Below, one piece after another: positions 1-8,209 of a stretch of DNA of 51,758 bases. Positions within the stretch are counted from its first letter, which is position 1. The number at the start of each line of letters is the position of its first letter. Position numbers and translations under genes: made by a program. The stretch is taken from positions 1 through 51,758 of the forward strand of contig CASEIX010000065.1 in NCBI GenBank assembly GCA_949288095.1. Direction: 5' to 3'. This DNA comes from an uncultured Eubacteriales bacterium. Its GTDB lineage: Bacteria; Bacillota; Clostridia; TANB77; CAG-508. The notes beneath the pieces were generated by a model. The model ran no database searches and was not told the origin of the DNA. It was given only the letters and a program-made list of their open reading frames with translations.

Positions 1-407
1 TTATCAGCTTCATCATTATATTTAAATATGACATTTTCTTCTTGTGCATTTGGCTTATATAATTTTATATTCTCTGTATTTTTAGCTTCTGTTTGAAAAT
101 TGTCTACACGAACCGATTTTATAATTTCTGTTTTATCATATGCATCATTTTTATCAATATATAGATAAATATCATTTGATTGATGTACATCAAATGACCA
201 TCTTGTATTTGTCTGTCCATCATCTATGCCTTCTTGTGTACTAATAATCGCTATTTTGCTTAAATTGAATGGCATATTGGTTTCTCCTTCTACATTATAT
301 CTTAAAACTAACATACCTACTATAAATAAAATAACCACAATAATAACCATTATCATGCAAACATGAAAACTTTTTGTTTTGGTTAATTTTTTTAATTTAT
401 CAATCAT
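1..407 (-). CDS. Truncated single-pass membrane protein, unknown function (3' end outside window)
   Basis: The reading frame is open from an ATG at 407 to the window edge, so only the first 135 or so residues are visible. A strong ribosome binding site (GGAGGG) lies just upstream of the ATG. The protein begins with a short Lys-rich cytoplasmic stretch, then one hydrophobic helix at about residues 15-38, then a polar domain presumably outside the cell. I do not recognise the family. The extracytoplasmic part is rich in Asn, Asp and Lys, as expected for this base composition. It is transcribed in the same direction as tadA, with about 135 bp between them. Confidence 0.7.
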   Translation of the reverse strand, partial: MIDKLKKLTKTKSFHVCMIMVIIVVILFIVGMLVLRYNVEGETNMPFNLSKIAIISTQEGIDDGQTNTRWSFDVHQSNDIYLYIDKNDAYDKTEIIKSVRVDNFQTEAKNTENIKLYKPNAQEENVIFKYNDEAD

Positions 408-542
408 ATCTTCCCTCCGATAAATATTGATATATTATACAGTATTTTTCATGGTTCGTCAAATCTCCTGATTTTCCAAATTCACTCAAGTATTAATATA
501 AAGTACCGTCTAAGTACTATCTAACTTTTAGGTTATGTATTT

Positions 543-998
543 CTATTTTTTTAACTTTCGCAATTCTTTAAAAAAATCCTTTAAAATTTTTTCACAATCT
601 GTTTTTAGTATTCCTGTTTCTACTTCTACTTTGTGATTAAATGGATAATCTTGAAATAAATTTAACACTGAACCTGCAGCACCGGTTTTTTCATCTAATG
701 TACCAATATATAGTTTTTTTATTCTAGCATTGATAATTGCTCCTGCACACATACTACATGGTTCTAATGTTACATACATTTCGCAGTCCAATAGTCTCCA
801 AGAATCTAATTTTTTACTTGCTTTTTGTATAGCTATCATCTCTGCATGTTTTGTTGTGTCTTTTTTTGTTTCTTTCACATTGTGTCCTCTTGCGATGATT
901 TTTCCATCTTTTACAATGACACACCCTACGGGAACTTCTAATTTATCATATGCTTTTTTGGCTTCTTTTAAAGCTTCTTGCATAAATTTCTCTTCCAT
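543..998 (-). CDS. tadA: tRNA adenosine(34) deaminase TadA
   Basis: Converts A34 of tRNA-Arg(ACG) to inosine so that one tRNA reads CGU, CGC and CGA. The zinc and catalytic signature is complete: HAE near residue 53 and PCSMC near residue 83. The 151-residue length is normal for the family. I chose the ATG at 998 because GGAGG lies just before it and the frame upstream runs into a tRNA gene. It sits 15 bp after tRNA-Arg(CCT) and is probably released from a joint transcript by tRNA processing. It matters for the CGG finding, because inosine does not pair with G, so CGG would need its own tRNA. Confidence 0.95.
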   Translation of the reverse strand: MEEKFMQEALKEAKKAYDKLEVPVGCVIVKDGKIIARGHNVKETKKDTTKHAEMIAIQKASKKLDSWRLLDCEMYVTLEPCSMCAGAIINARIKKLYIGTLDEKTGAAGSVLNLFQDYPFNHKVEVETGILKTDCEKILKDFFKELRKLKK

Positions 999-1013
999 AT
1001 TTCCTCCATTTTT

Positions 1014-1089
<76 letters not shown>

Positions 1090-1102
1090 ATATACAGAAA
1101 TT

Positions 1103-1131
1103 ATTATAATATATTTCATCCTAAAAATCAA
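1103..1131 (-). promoter_or_regulatory. Sigma-A type promoter for tRNA-Arg(CCT)-tadA
   Basis: On the minus strand TTGATT (1126-1131) and TATAAT (1103-1108) are separated by 17 bp. The -10 box ends 13 bp before the tRNA 5' end, a suitable distance for a transcript start just ahead of the tRNA. Confidence 0.75.
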
Positions 1132-1242
1132 TCTATTTTCTCTATCAGCCATGTATATTTACTCACCATACTTATCTTATCAAAATTCAAAGTTATTGAC
1201 AATATATGATATACTATAAAAAAATAAGAAAGAGGAGCGAAA

Positions 1243-1950
1243 ATGCAAAGAATATTAAGTCATATGCGAAAAGCCATAGAAGAATATCACATGATAGAGG
1301 AAGGAGATAAAATTGCCATTTGCCTTTCTGGTGGTAAAGACTCTATCACCATGTTAAAAGCTTTTAAAAATTTACAGATATTTTATCCTAAAAAATTCGA
1401 TATAATCGCTGTCAGTGTCAATCCAGGCTTTGAATTTTTCAACATTGACTTCTTAAAAAAGATATGTGCTGAAGAAGATATCCCAATTTTTGTTGAAAAC
1501 AGCAATGCAAAAGAAATTGTTTTTGATATCAGGAAAGAAAAAAATCCATGTTCTTTATGTGCCAATTTGCGTAGAGGTGTGATTAACTCTATTGCCATTC
1601 GAGAAGGCTGTAATAAAATTGCCCTGGGACATAATCAAGATGATGTATTAGAAACTTTTCTTTTAAATTTGCTATATACAGGAAATATTGGAACATTTTC
1701 CCCAAAAAGTTATATGGACCGTTCAAAAATCACTTTAATTAGACCTCTTGTATATACACCTGAAAAAGAAATTAGACGATTTGTTAGAAAAAACAATATA
1801 GAGGTTATGCCAAAAGTTTGTCCAATGGATGGAACATCCAAAAGAGAAGATATGAAAAACTTAATTTATACATTATCTAAGAATATTCCTATGATAAGAG
1901 CTAATTTATTTGGAGCCATTCAAAGAAATTTAGATGACTGGAAACGTTAG
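1243..1950 (+). CDS. ttcA: TtcA-family tRNA 2-thiolation enzyme (PP-loop ATPase)
   Basis: A PP-loop ATPase that adenylates and thiolates a cytidine in tRNA, in TtcA at C32. The PP-loop motif SGGKDS is at residues 29-34. The [4Fe-4S] cysteines are a CxxC pair at 103 and 106 plus Cys193, the pattern that separates TtcA from TilS. The 235-residue length is slightly short for the family. The start is supported by a GAGGAG ribosome site. Its final two codons (Lys-Arg) and its stop TAG at 1948-1950 lie inside the left arm of the palindromic element at 1941-2282. Confidence 0.85.
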   Translation: MQRILSHMRKAIEEYHMIEEGDKIAICLSGGKDSITMLKAFKNLQIFYPKKFDIIAVSVNPGFEFFNIDFLKKICAEEDIPIFVENSNAKEIVFDIRKEKNPCSLCANLRRGVINSIAIREGCNKIALGHNQDDVLETFLLNLLYTGNIGTFSPKSYMDRSKITLIRPLVYTPEKEIRRFVRKNNIEVMPKVCPMDGTSKREDMKNLIYTLSKNIPMIRANLFGAIQRNLDDWKR

Positions 1951-2282
1951 GGACGTATCAAATCGTTCCAAAATGATACCAAAAGGGACAGACCTTCCCC
2001 TAGTAAGCCAGATATACATAGAATATAAAGAAAGGAACAATTTTGCGTATCTAAATTTGAGTTTAGAAATTGTAAAAGAAAAAAGTGAGGAATGTTCATT
2101 TTGCTTATGATTGACAAGCAACAATGAAAGAGGCTCACTTTTTTCTTGTATAATTTCTACGAGAATTTAGCTTATACAAAATTGTGTATTGGTTTTATAT
2201 TCTATGTATATCTGGCTTACTAGGGGAAGGTCTGTCCCTTTTGGTATCATTTTGGAACGATTTGACACGTCCCTAACGTTTC
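1941..2282. mobile_element. 342-bp palindromic element (MITE- or REP-like) between convergent genes
   Basis: Positions 1941-2029 and 2194-2282 are inverted copies of 89 bases with a single mismatch. The interior 2030-2193 holds further inverted segments, such as acaattttg with caaaattgt and gaaaaaagtga with tcacttttttc, so the whole element can fold into one very long imperfect hairpin. It carries no credible gene. Its outer tips contain the last codons and stops of both flanking convergent genes, ttcA and the phosphomutase, each ending AAA CGT TAG. That means the insertion, or capture of gene ends, supplied the same C-terminus to both. It probably also acts as a bidirectional terminator. I infer a non-autonomous transposable element, but I see no transposase or clear target duplication. 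Confidence 0.8.
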
Positions 2283-4000
2283 ACAACATCTAACATAGCT
2301 TGTTTTAAATCTTCTAATTTTTTTCTTGCTTCTTCATCTGTTTTTCCTTTTACTCCCATATATAGTTTTATTTTTGGTTCTGTTCCTGATGGTCTAATAC
2401 AACACCAATTATTATCTTCTAATTCATAATATAACACATTTGATTTTGGAAGTCCAATTTTACTTTCTTCTCCTGTTATCATATCTTTCACATAGTCTTT
2501 TTCTATATCTTTAAATGTTAGGACTTTATAATCTCCAATTTTTTCTATGTCTTTATTACGCGTATTTGTCATCATTTGTTTAATTTCTTCTGCACCTTCT
2601 GCACCTTCTCTTACAATAGATACTTGTGTTTCCTTGTAATAACCATATTTTTCATAGATGGCTATCATTTGATCCCATAATGTCATTCCTTTTGATTGGT
2701 AATAACATGCTGCTTCACAAAGTGCCATAACCGCTGCAATTCCATCTTTATCTCTTGCATAATCTCCAATTAAGCAACCATAACTTTCTTCAAAACCAAA
2801 TACATATTCTTTATCTTTATTTTCTTCTGCTTTTCTCATAACGGCACCAATATTTTTAAATCCAGTTAATACTTCAATAACCTCTAATCCGTAATATTCC
2901 CCAATTGCTTTTGTTAGATTTGAAGATACAATAGTCGTAATCATCATTCCATTTTTAGGTAAAATACCTTTTTCTTTCATTTGAGAGATTCTATATTCTG
3001 CAATTAATAATGCTGACATATTTCCTGTATAATCTTTATATTCTCCTGTTTTTGTATCTTTTGCAAAAATACCTAATCTATCGGCATCTGGATCAGTTGC
3101 TAATACAACATCTGCATCTACTTTTTTTGCTAATTCTAAGGCCAATTTAAATGCTTTTGGATCTTCTGGATTTGGATAATCCACTGTTGGGAAATTACCA
3201 TCTGGTTCTTTCTGTTCTGGAACAACATATAAATTCTCAATTCCTATTTCTTTTAATAATCTTTCTGCTACCATATTTCCTGTTCCATGTAATGGTGTAT
3301 AAACCACTTTTAATTTTTTTCCTTGTTCTTTTACGATTTCTGGATTTAAAATTAAACTTTTTAGTTTTTCAATATATAAATCATCCATTTCTTTTCCTAC
3401 AAAGTTTAATAATCCTTTATTTTTTGCTTCCTCTTCTGACATTTGTTTTATTTCAGAAAAGCTTTCAACTGCTCTTACTTTTGCAATAATATCTTTATCT
3501 CTTGGTGATACAATTTGTGCCCCATCATCCCAATATACTTTATATCCGTTATATTTTGGTGGATTATGACTTGCTGTTATCATAATCCCAGCTGTACATT
3601 TTAATTCTCTTATCGCAAAAGATAATTCAGGAACTGGTCTTAAACTTTCAAATAAATATGTTTTAATTCCATTTGCACATAAAATTAAGGCTGTTTGCAT
3701 ACTAAATTCTTTTGACATTTTTCTAGAATCGTAACTAATGGCTACCCCTTTATCTTGCGTTCCTTGTTCTAATATATAATTTGCTAATCCTTGTGTTGCT
3801 TTTCCTACTGTATATTGGTTCATTCTATTGGTTCCTGCTCCAATGACACCTCTAAGCCCTGCTGTTCCAAATTCCAATTCTTTATAAAATCTATCCTCTA
3901 TTTCTTTCTCGTCATTTTTTATTGCTAATAATTCTTTTTTCGTTTCTTCGTCAAATTCTAGACTTTCACACCATTTTTTATATTCTTCTAAATAGTTCAT
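2273..4000 (-). CDS. Phosphoglucomutase/phosphomannomutase (alpha-phosphohexomutase)
   Basis: Interconverts glucose-1-phosphate and glucose-6-phosphate (or the mannose equivalents) for sugar-nucleotide supply. The active-site phosphoserine motif TASHNPP is near residue 145. The magnesium loop DPDADR is near residue 305. The phosphate-binding RPSGTEPK motif is near the C-terminus. The length of 575 residues matches the long PgcA-type enzymes. A GGAGG ribosome site precedes the ATG at 4000. It lies downstream of the UDP-sugar pyrophosphorylase gene, a logical partner, though a terminator separates them. Its stop codon lies inside the right arm of the palindromic element. Confidence 0.92.
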   Translation of the reverse strand: MNYLEEYKKWCESLEFDEETKKELLAIKNDEKEIEDRFYKELEFGTAGLRGVIGAGTNRMNQYTVGKATQGLANYILEQGTQDKGVAISYDSRKMSKEFSMQTALILCANGIKTYLFESLRPVPELSFAIRELKCTAGIMITASHNPPKYNGYKVYWDDGAQIVSPRDKDIIAKVRAVESFSEIKQMSEEEAKNKGLLNFVGKEMDDLYIEKLKSLILNPEIVKEQGKKLKVVYTPLHGTGNMVAERLLKEIGIENLYVVPEQKEPDGNFPTVDYPNPEDPKAFKLALELAKKVDADVVLATDPDADRLGIFAKDTKTGEYKDYTGNMSALLIAEYRISQMKEKGILPKNGMMITTIVSSNLTKAIGEYYGLEVIEVLTGFKNIGAVMRKAEENKDKEYVFGFEESYGCLIGDYARDKDGIAAVMALCEAACYYQSKGMTLWDQMIAIYEKYGYYKETQVSIVREGAEGAEEIKQMMTNTRNKDIEKIGDYKVLTFKDIEKDYVKDMITGEESKIGLPKSNVLYYELEDNNWCCIRPSGTEPKIKLYMGVKGKTDEEARKKLEDLKQAMLDVVKR

Positions 4001-4026
4001 AAGTAAAACCTCCTTTTATATTTTAT

Positions 4027-4064
4027 AAAAAAAGGATTGAATACTATCATCTAATATTCAACCC
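4027..4064 (-). terminator. Intrinsic terminator after the UDP-sugar pyrophosphorylase gene
   Basis: On the minus strand a stem formed by 4055-4064 and 4034-4043 (core TTGAATA/TATTCAA plus GG/CC) is followed by a run of T (the As at 4027-4033). It lies in the 73-bp gap before the phosphomutase ribosome site, so it may act as an attenuator rather than a full stop. Confidence 0.65.
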
Positions 4065-4073
4065 TAATCATTA

Positions 4074-5333
4074 TTAATCTAAATGATAAAATTTCTTGTA
4101 TAATTCTCTCGCAGTCTTAGGGCAATCTACACCTTTTTCATCACTATTTTTTACTGGTGCAAACTCTTCTTCTCTTTTTACTCTTAAAACCGCCATGTCA
4201 TCTACCTCACCAAAAGCATCAAATAAAAATGCTTCAAATTTATAGGCATTTGGTGAATCTGGTACAACCAAATTTCCATCTTTGTCTATATATTTTGCCT
4301 TTTTAAATGCAACATGATATGGTAATGGTTCTGCTCCCATTCTTTCGATTGCATCAATGCTAAATAAATTGCATAATATATGTGATTCACCATATAATAA
4401 TTCACCATTTTCATCAGTCGCTTCTGCCATTTCATCTGTAATCTCTGAGTATTCAATTACATTTGGTTTTCCATTTCTTCTACAAAATACACCTACTTTT
4501 TCATGTGGGTTTGCTTTTACAACTGACTTACAAGCTACTGTTACTTTTTTATCAATAGCAATTCCCATCAAAACAGGATCTACCATTTTTGCCAAGCAAT
4601 TGTCTACGCCACCAATAAATACCCATTCTACGCCTAATTCTCTCATTTTTTTCGTCATATTGGTTTTTACTAATGATTCATAAATTCCACCATGTCCATC
4701 TGCTGCAAGTTTAATTAATCCATCTTCTCCAATTAAGATTTTTCCTTCTGTATCCATCATTGGAAGTTCACCTTGTTCAAAGAAAAACAAGTTTTTATTT
4801 TTTTGATATCCGAAATATTTATGTTTTTCAAAAAATTCTACTGTATCTTTGTTATTCTCTCTACTTGTCATGATAAACCATGGAATCACAACCCCATATT
4901 TCTTTCCTTCTTCTTTTAAATTATCAGATAATAATTCAAATAAAGATTTATGAGAATCTAATCCAATATCATATGTACCTTTTGGTCCGCTATGTCCTAA
5001 TCTTGTTCCTTGTCCTCCAGCCATTGTAACTGCTGCTAATTTTCCTTCTTTAATTGCCTTTTTCCCTATAGATTCATAATATTTATATTGATCATTTAAT
5101 TTATACTTATCCAAATAATTAATAGGTGTAATTTTATCATTTGTATTCGTTTTTTGTTCTTTTGTACTATCATATAATTTTTTTACAAGTTCAAAATCGA
5201 TATTACGAATTTGATCTAATAAGATTTCTCTTTTCTTTTCATCTAATTCATTATAGTGATTTAATAAATGTTCTTGACCATATTTTTTTAATATATCTTT
5301 CACTTCTTCTAATTCTGTATCCATAGTTTTCAT
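4074..5333 (-). CDS. UDPGP-family UTP:sugar-1-phosphate uridylyltransferase
   Basis: Belongs to the eukaryote-like UDPGP/UAP1 family that makes UDP-glucose or UDP-N-acetylhexosamine from UTP and the sugar-1-phosphate. The nucleotide-binding motif AGGQGTRLG followed by PKG is at about residues 104-120. A glycine-rich GHGG segment and a VDNC motif in the centre match the sugar and metal sites of the family. The length of 419 residues is near the bacterial norm. The exact sugar cannot be decided from sequence alone. It is preceded by its own good promoter and followed by a phosphohexomutase gene that could supply its substrate. Confidence 0.85.
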   Translation of the reverse strand: MKTMDTELEEVKDILKKYGQEHLLNHYNELDEKKREILLDQIRNIDFELVKKLYDSTKEQKTNTNDKITPINYLDKYKLNDQYKYYESIGKKAIKEGKLAAVTMAGGQGTRLGHSGPKGTYDIGLDSHKSLFELLSDNLKEEGKKYGVVIPWFIMTSRENNKDTVEFFEKHKYFGYQKNKNLFFFEQGELPMMDTEGKILIGEDGLIKLAADGHGGIYESLVKTNMTKKMRELGVEWVFIGGVDNCLAKMVDPVLMGIAIDKKVTVACKSVVKANPHEKVGVFCRRNGKPNVIEYSEITDEMAEATDENGELLYGESHILCNLFSIDAIERMGAEPLPYHVAFKKAKYIDKDGNLVVPDSPNAYKFEAFLFDAFGEVDDMAVLRVKREEEFAPVKNSDEKGVDCPKTARELYKKFYHLD

Positions 5334-5360
5334 CCTTTCTAAAAATTTAAAGTCATTCCT

Positions 5361-5389
5361 ATATTACACCATAATTTTATTTTAGTCAA
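5361..5389 (-). promoter_or_regulatory. Sigma-A type promoter for the UDP-sugar pyrophosphorylase gene
   Basis: Minus-strand TTGACT (5384-5389) and TAATAT (5361-5366) are separated by 17 bp. The -10 box is about 28 bp upstream of the ATG at 5333. Confidence 0.75.
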
Positions 5390-5394
5390 TTATT

Positions 5395-5417
5395 GGCAGG
5401 TAAAAAATTTACCTGCC
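5395..5417 (-). terminator. Hairpin downstream of the 151-residue hypothetical gene
   Basis: A perfect 10-bp stem GGCAGGTAAA/TTTACCTGCC with a 3-nt loop follows the hypothetical gene at 5450. The T-run after it on the minus strand is poor (AATAATTG), while on the plus strand it is followed by ATTTTACTTCC. It may insulate the next promoter as much as terminate. Confidence 0.5.
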
Positions 5418-5449
5418 ATTTTACTTCCTATTTTTTATTTCTATTTTTT

Positions 5450-5905
5450 CTACATCCTAGATGTCCCTAGGACTTTATCATATTCTTTAGCTATTTCATC
5501 TATCTTTTCTTCTACTTCAAAAAACTCATAACAATCGATAATTTTTACATGTTTATCAGTTATTACCCATTTTTCAATGTTTTTATTAACATTTTTAATA
5601 TAATTTTGTTTTCCCTTAATAAAAATAACCATATCTGCATCTTCTTTTGTTTTTTTACTAATCTCTTTAAATTTTTTCAAATCATCATTATTCCAATCTA
5701 ATGATAATATTTTCTTTTGTTTTTCTTCTTTTAAATTCATTTTTGATATTAATGTATTTACTGTATCTTTCAAATTATTTTCTGTTAATATAATAATTTC
5801 TTTGTTTTCATCCATACTTTTACTAATATATGGCAAACTAATCATTTCAAAATGATAATCACTTGCATAAAATGCACAACTTTTTTCTTTTGTTATATTT
5901 CCCAT
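5450..5905 (-). CDS. Hypothetical cytoplasmic protein, 151 residues
   Basis: I do not recognise this protein. It has no membrane helix or signal. It is rich in Lys and Glu, and alternates predicted strands (IIILTE, MVIFIKG, VKIIDCYEF) with helices, suggesting a small Rossmann- or MEDS-like alpha/beta fold. That is inference only. I place the start at the ATG at 5905 because AAAGGA lies a suitable distance upstream, whereas the in-frame ATG at 5959 has no ribosome site. A near-consensus promoter lies just upstream, so it is a monocistronic, probably well-expressed gene. Confidence 0.6.
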   Translation of the reverse strand: MGNITKEKSCAFYASDYHFEMISLPYISKSMDENKEIIILTENNLKDTVNTLISKMNLKEEKQKKILSLDWNNDDLKKFKEISKKTKEDADMVIFIKGKQNYIKNVNKNIEKWVITDKHVKIIDCYEFFEVEEKIDEIAKEYDKVLGTSRM

Positions 5906-5974
5906 CACAAACATTCCTTTCAAATTCATATAACCATACGGAATTGCTAATTTGTTCATTTTGCTTACTGGTAA

Positions 5975-6003
5975 ATTTTACCATTTCATGACAAATATGT
6001 CAA
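5975..6003 (-). promoter_or_regulatory. Near-consensus sigma-A promoter for the hypothetical gene at 5450
   Basis: Minus-strand TTGACA (5998-6003), 17-bp spacer, TAAAAT (5975-5980). Transcription would start near 5968, giving a leader of roughly 60 nt to the ATG at 5905. Confidence 0.75.
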
Positions 6004-6114
6004 TCATATTTCAAAGAAACTCATCGTTTTTTTTCGACAATGTATATTTTTTCTTATTTTGTTAATACTTATCTTAAAGAATATTTTAGAAAAAAAGTTT
6101 ATTGGAGGTAACTT

Positions 6115-6783
6115 ATGAAAAAATTTTTAAAATTATGTAATCATTCCAAGGTAAAAATGGTAATCATTTTAACTTTTCTATTTTTTGTCTATACTACCAT
6201 TTGCGCCATATCTTACGCTGATGATGTATCTGCTAATATTGCTGATTCTGTTTTTCGTTTACATGTCATTGCCAATAGTGATTCTGATATTGATCAAAAT
6301 TTAAAATATATTGTTAGAGACGATTTATTAGAATATATGAATACTTTATGTGCCAATTGTACTTCTAAAGAAGAAGCCATTACCATTGCTAATGAACATA
6401 TAGAAGATTTTAGAGAAATTGCATTAAACACTATAAAAGCACAAGGATTTGATTATTCTGTTAATGTTAGCATTGGCAATTTTGAATTTCCAACAAAACA
6501 TTATGGAGATATTTCTCTTCCTGCAGGATATTATGATGCTTTAAAAGTAGAAATTGGTGAAGCCAAAGGACAAAATTGGTGGTGTGTTATGTTTCCTCCT
6601 CTATGTTTTGTAGATGTTTCTTCTGGAGTTGTTCCTGAGGAATCAAAAGAAAACTTAGAAAATTCTTTGACTGATGAAGAATTTTCGATTGTATCTGATA
6701 ATGAAGAAAATCCTACTTTTAAATTAAAATTTAAAATATTAGAATTTTTAAACAATACAGGCTTAATTACTGCCAAAAAATAG
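6115..6783 (+). CDS. spoIIR: Stage II sporulation protein R
   Basis: SpoIIR is made in the forespore and secreted into the intermembrane space, where it activates SpoIIGA to process pro-sigma-E in the mother cell. An N-terminal signal or anchor helix spans about residues 12-36 and ends near ISYA. The family hallmark VFRLHVIANSD follows at about residue 45. The conserved NWWCVMFPPLC motif is near residue 158. The length of 222 residues is typical. A TTGGAGG ribosome site precedes the ATG. Its presence is the clearest sign in the window that the organism forms endospores. Confidence 0.93.
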   Translation: MKKFLKLCNHSKVKMVIILTFLFFVYTTICAISYADDVSANIADSVFRLHVIANSDSDIDQNLKYIVRDDLLEYMNTLCANCTSKEEAITIANEHIEDFREIALNTIKAQGFDYSVNVSIGNFEFPTKHYGDISLPAGYYDALKVEIGEAKGQNWWCVMFPPLCFVDVSSGVVPEESKENLENSLTDEEFSIVSDNEENPTFKLKFKILEFLNNTGLITAKK

Positions 6784-6824
6784 TTGCAATCTAAATCGGT
6801 TTATGATATAGTTGATAGGACAAG

Positions 6825-6858
6825 TAGAGTGTAAGATCATATACACTCTATTTTATTT
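6825..6858 (+). terminator. Intrinsic terminator after spoIIR
   Basis: Stem TAGAGTGTA (6825-6833) with TACACTCTA (6842-6850), loop of about 8 nt, followed by TTTTATTTT. Confidence 0.8.
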
Positions 6859-6898
6859 TAAAATTCATAATATATAAATTTTATTGGGGGTATATAAA

Positions 6899-8167
6899 TT
6901 GGAAAAATTAGTTGTAAAAGGACCCACACCACTAAAAGGAGAAGTAACGATTAGCGGTGCAAAAAATGCTGCCGTTGCAATTTTGCCAGCTACTCTTTTA
7001 ATCGATGGTGTATGTACAATAGAAAATCTACCAAATATTAGTGATATAAAAATATCTTGTACAATATTAGAAAAATTAGGTGCAAAAATTACTTGGAATA
7101 ATGCCAATAGTATCACAATTGATACCTCAAATATAACCACAACAAAAGCACCTTTAGATTTAACTAGCAAATTTAGAGCATCTTATTATATTATTGGAGC
7201 TATGCTTAGCCGAAAAGGTGAAATTGAAGTTGGTATGCCTGGAGGTTGTAAATTAGGTGCAAGACCAATTGATCAACATATTAAAGGATTTGAATTATTA
7301 GGCGCAAATGTTACTGTAGAAAAAGGTAAAATCTATGCAAAGGCTAAAAAATTAAAAGGTTGTCCTATTTATATGGATATTGTGTCAGTTGGAGCTACCA
7401 TTAATGTTATGCTATCAGCCGTACTTGCTAAGGGTACAACCATTATTGATAATGCTGCCAAGGAACCACATATTGTTGATGTTGCCAACTTTTTAAATAC
7501 CATGGGAGCTGATATTAGAGGTGCCGGTACTGATGTCATCAAAATTAATGGTGTTGAAAGACTACATGGAAATGCTACCTATTCTGTTGTTCCTGACCAA
7601 ATTGAAGCAGGTACTTTTATGCTTGCTGCTGTTGCAACAAAAGGTGATTTACTAATTAAAAACTGTATTACCAAACACTTAGAATCTATTACTGCTAAAA
7701 TTATAGAAATTGGTGGCAATGTAGAAGACAATGGAGATAGTATTCGTGTTTGGTGTAATAAAAGACCAAATAAAGCTACGATTAAAACTTTACCATATCC
7801 TGGTTTCCCTACAGATTTACAACCACAGATGGGTGTTGTTTTATCACTTGCCAATGGGACAAGCACCATTAATGAAAGTATATGGGATTCTAGATTTCAA
7901 TATACAGAAGAGTTAAACAAAATGGGGGCAAAAATTACGGCTCACGGAAAAACTGCCTTTTTTGAAGGTGTTAAAAAATTATCTGGTGCTCCTGTATATT
8001 CTTCAGATTTGAGAGCTGGAGCAGCTTTAGTAATTGCAGGTACTGCTGCTGAAGGTGTAACAGAAATCTATAATCTAGAACATATTGATAGAGGATATGA
8101 AAATATAGAAGAAAAATTCAGAAAAATCGGTGCTAAAATCGAAAGAGTAAATGAAGAAGAAATTTAA
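6899..8167 (+). CDS. murA: UDP-N-acetylglucosamine 1-carboxyvinyltransferase
   Basis: Transfers enolpyruvate from PEP to UDP-GlcNAc, the first committed step of peptidoglycan synthesis. The catalytic Cys117 sits in the motif PGGCKLGARPID. The N-terminal SGAKNA motif and a C-terminal DLRAGAALVIAG motif are present. I chose the TTG at 6899, which gives the usual start MEKLVVKG and is preceded at 8 bp by GGGGG. The earlier TTG at 6884 overlaps that ribosome site. The length of 422 residues is typical. It heads a co-directional group with walJ and rlmH. Confidence 0.95.
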   Translation: MEKLVVKGPTPLKGEVTISGAKNAAVAILPATLLIDGVCTIENLPNISDIKISCTILEKLGAKITWNNANSITIDTSNITTTKAPLDLTSKFRASYYIIGAMLSRKGEIEVGMPGGCKLGARPIDQHIKGFELLGANVTVEKGKIYAKAKKLKGCPIYMDIVSVGATINVMLSAVLAKGTTIIDNAAKEPHIVDVANFLNTMGADIRGAGTDVIKINGVERLHGNATYSVVPDQIEAGTFMLAAVATKGDLLIKNCITKHLESITAKIIEIGGNVEDNGDSIRVWCNKRPNKATIKTLPYPGFPTDLQPQMGVVLSLANGTSTINESIWDSRFQYTEELNKMGAKITAHGKTAFFEGVKKLSGAPVYSSDLRAGAALVIAGTAAEGVTEIYNLEHIDRGYENIEEKFRKIGAKIERVNEEEI

Positions 8168-8209
8168 ATTTTCTTATATAATAAACAAAGGAAAGAGATT
8201 GAAGAAATT

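Noticed and set aside
1930..2138. Short minus-strand open frames inside the palindromic element
   Set aside because: They lie in inverted-repeat sequence, have no ribosome site and resemble no protein.
4021..4073. Riboswitch between the pyrophosphorylase and phosphomutase genes
   Set aside because: The 73-bp gap holds a simple terminator hairpin and a ribosome site only, with no room for a conserved aptamer.
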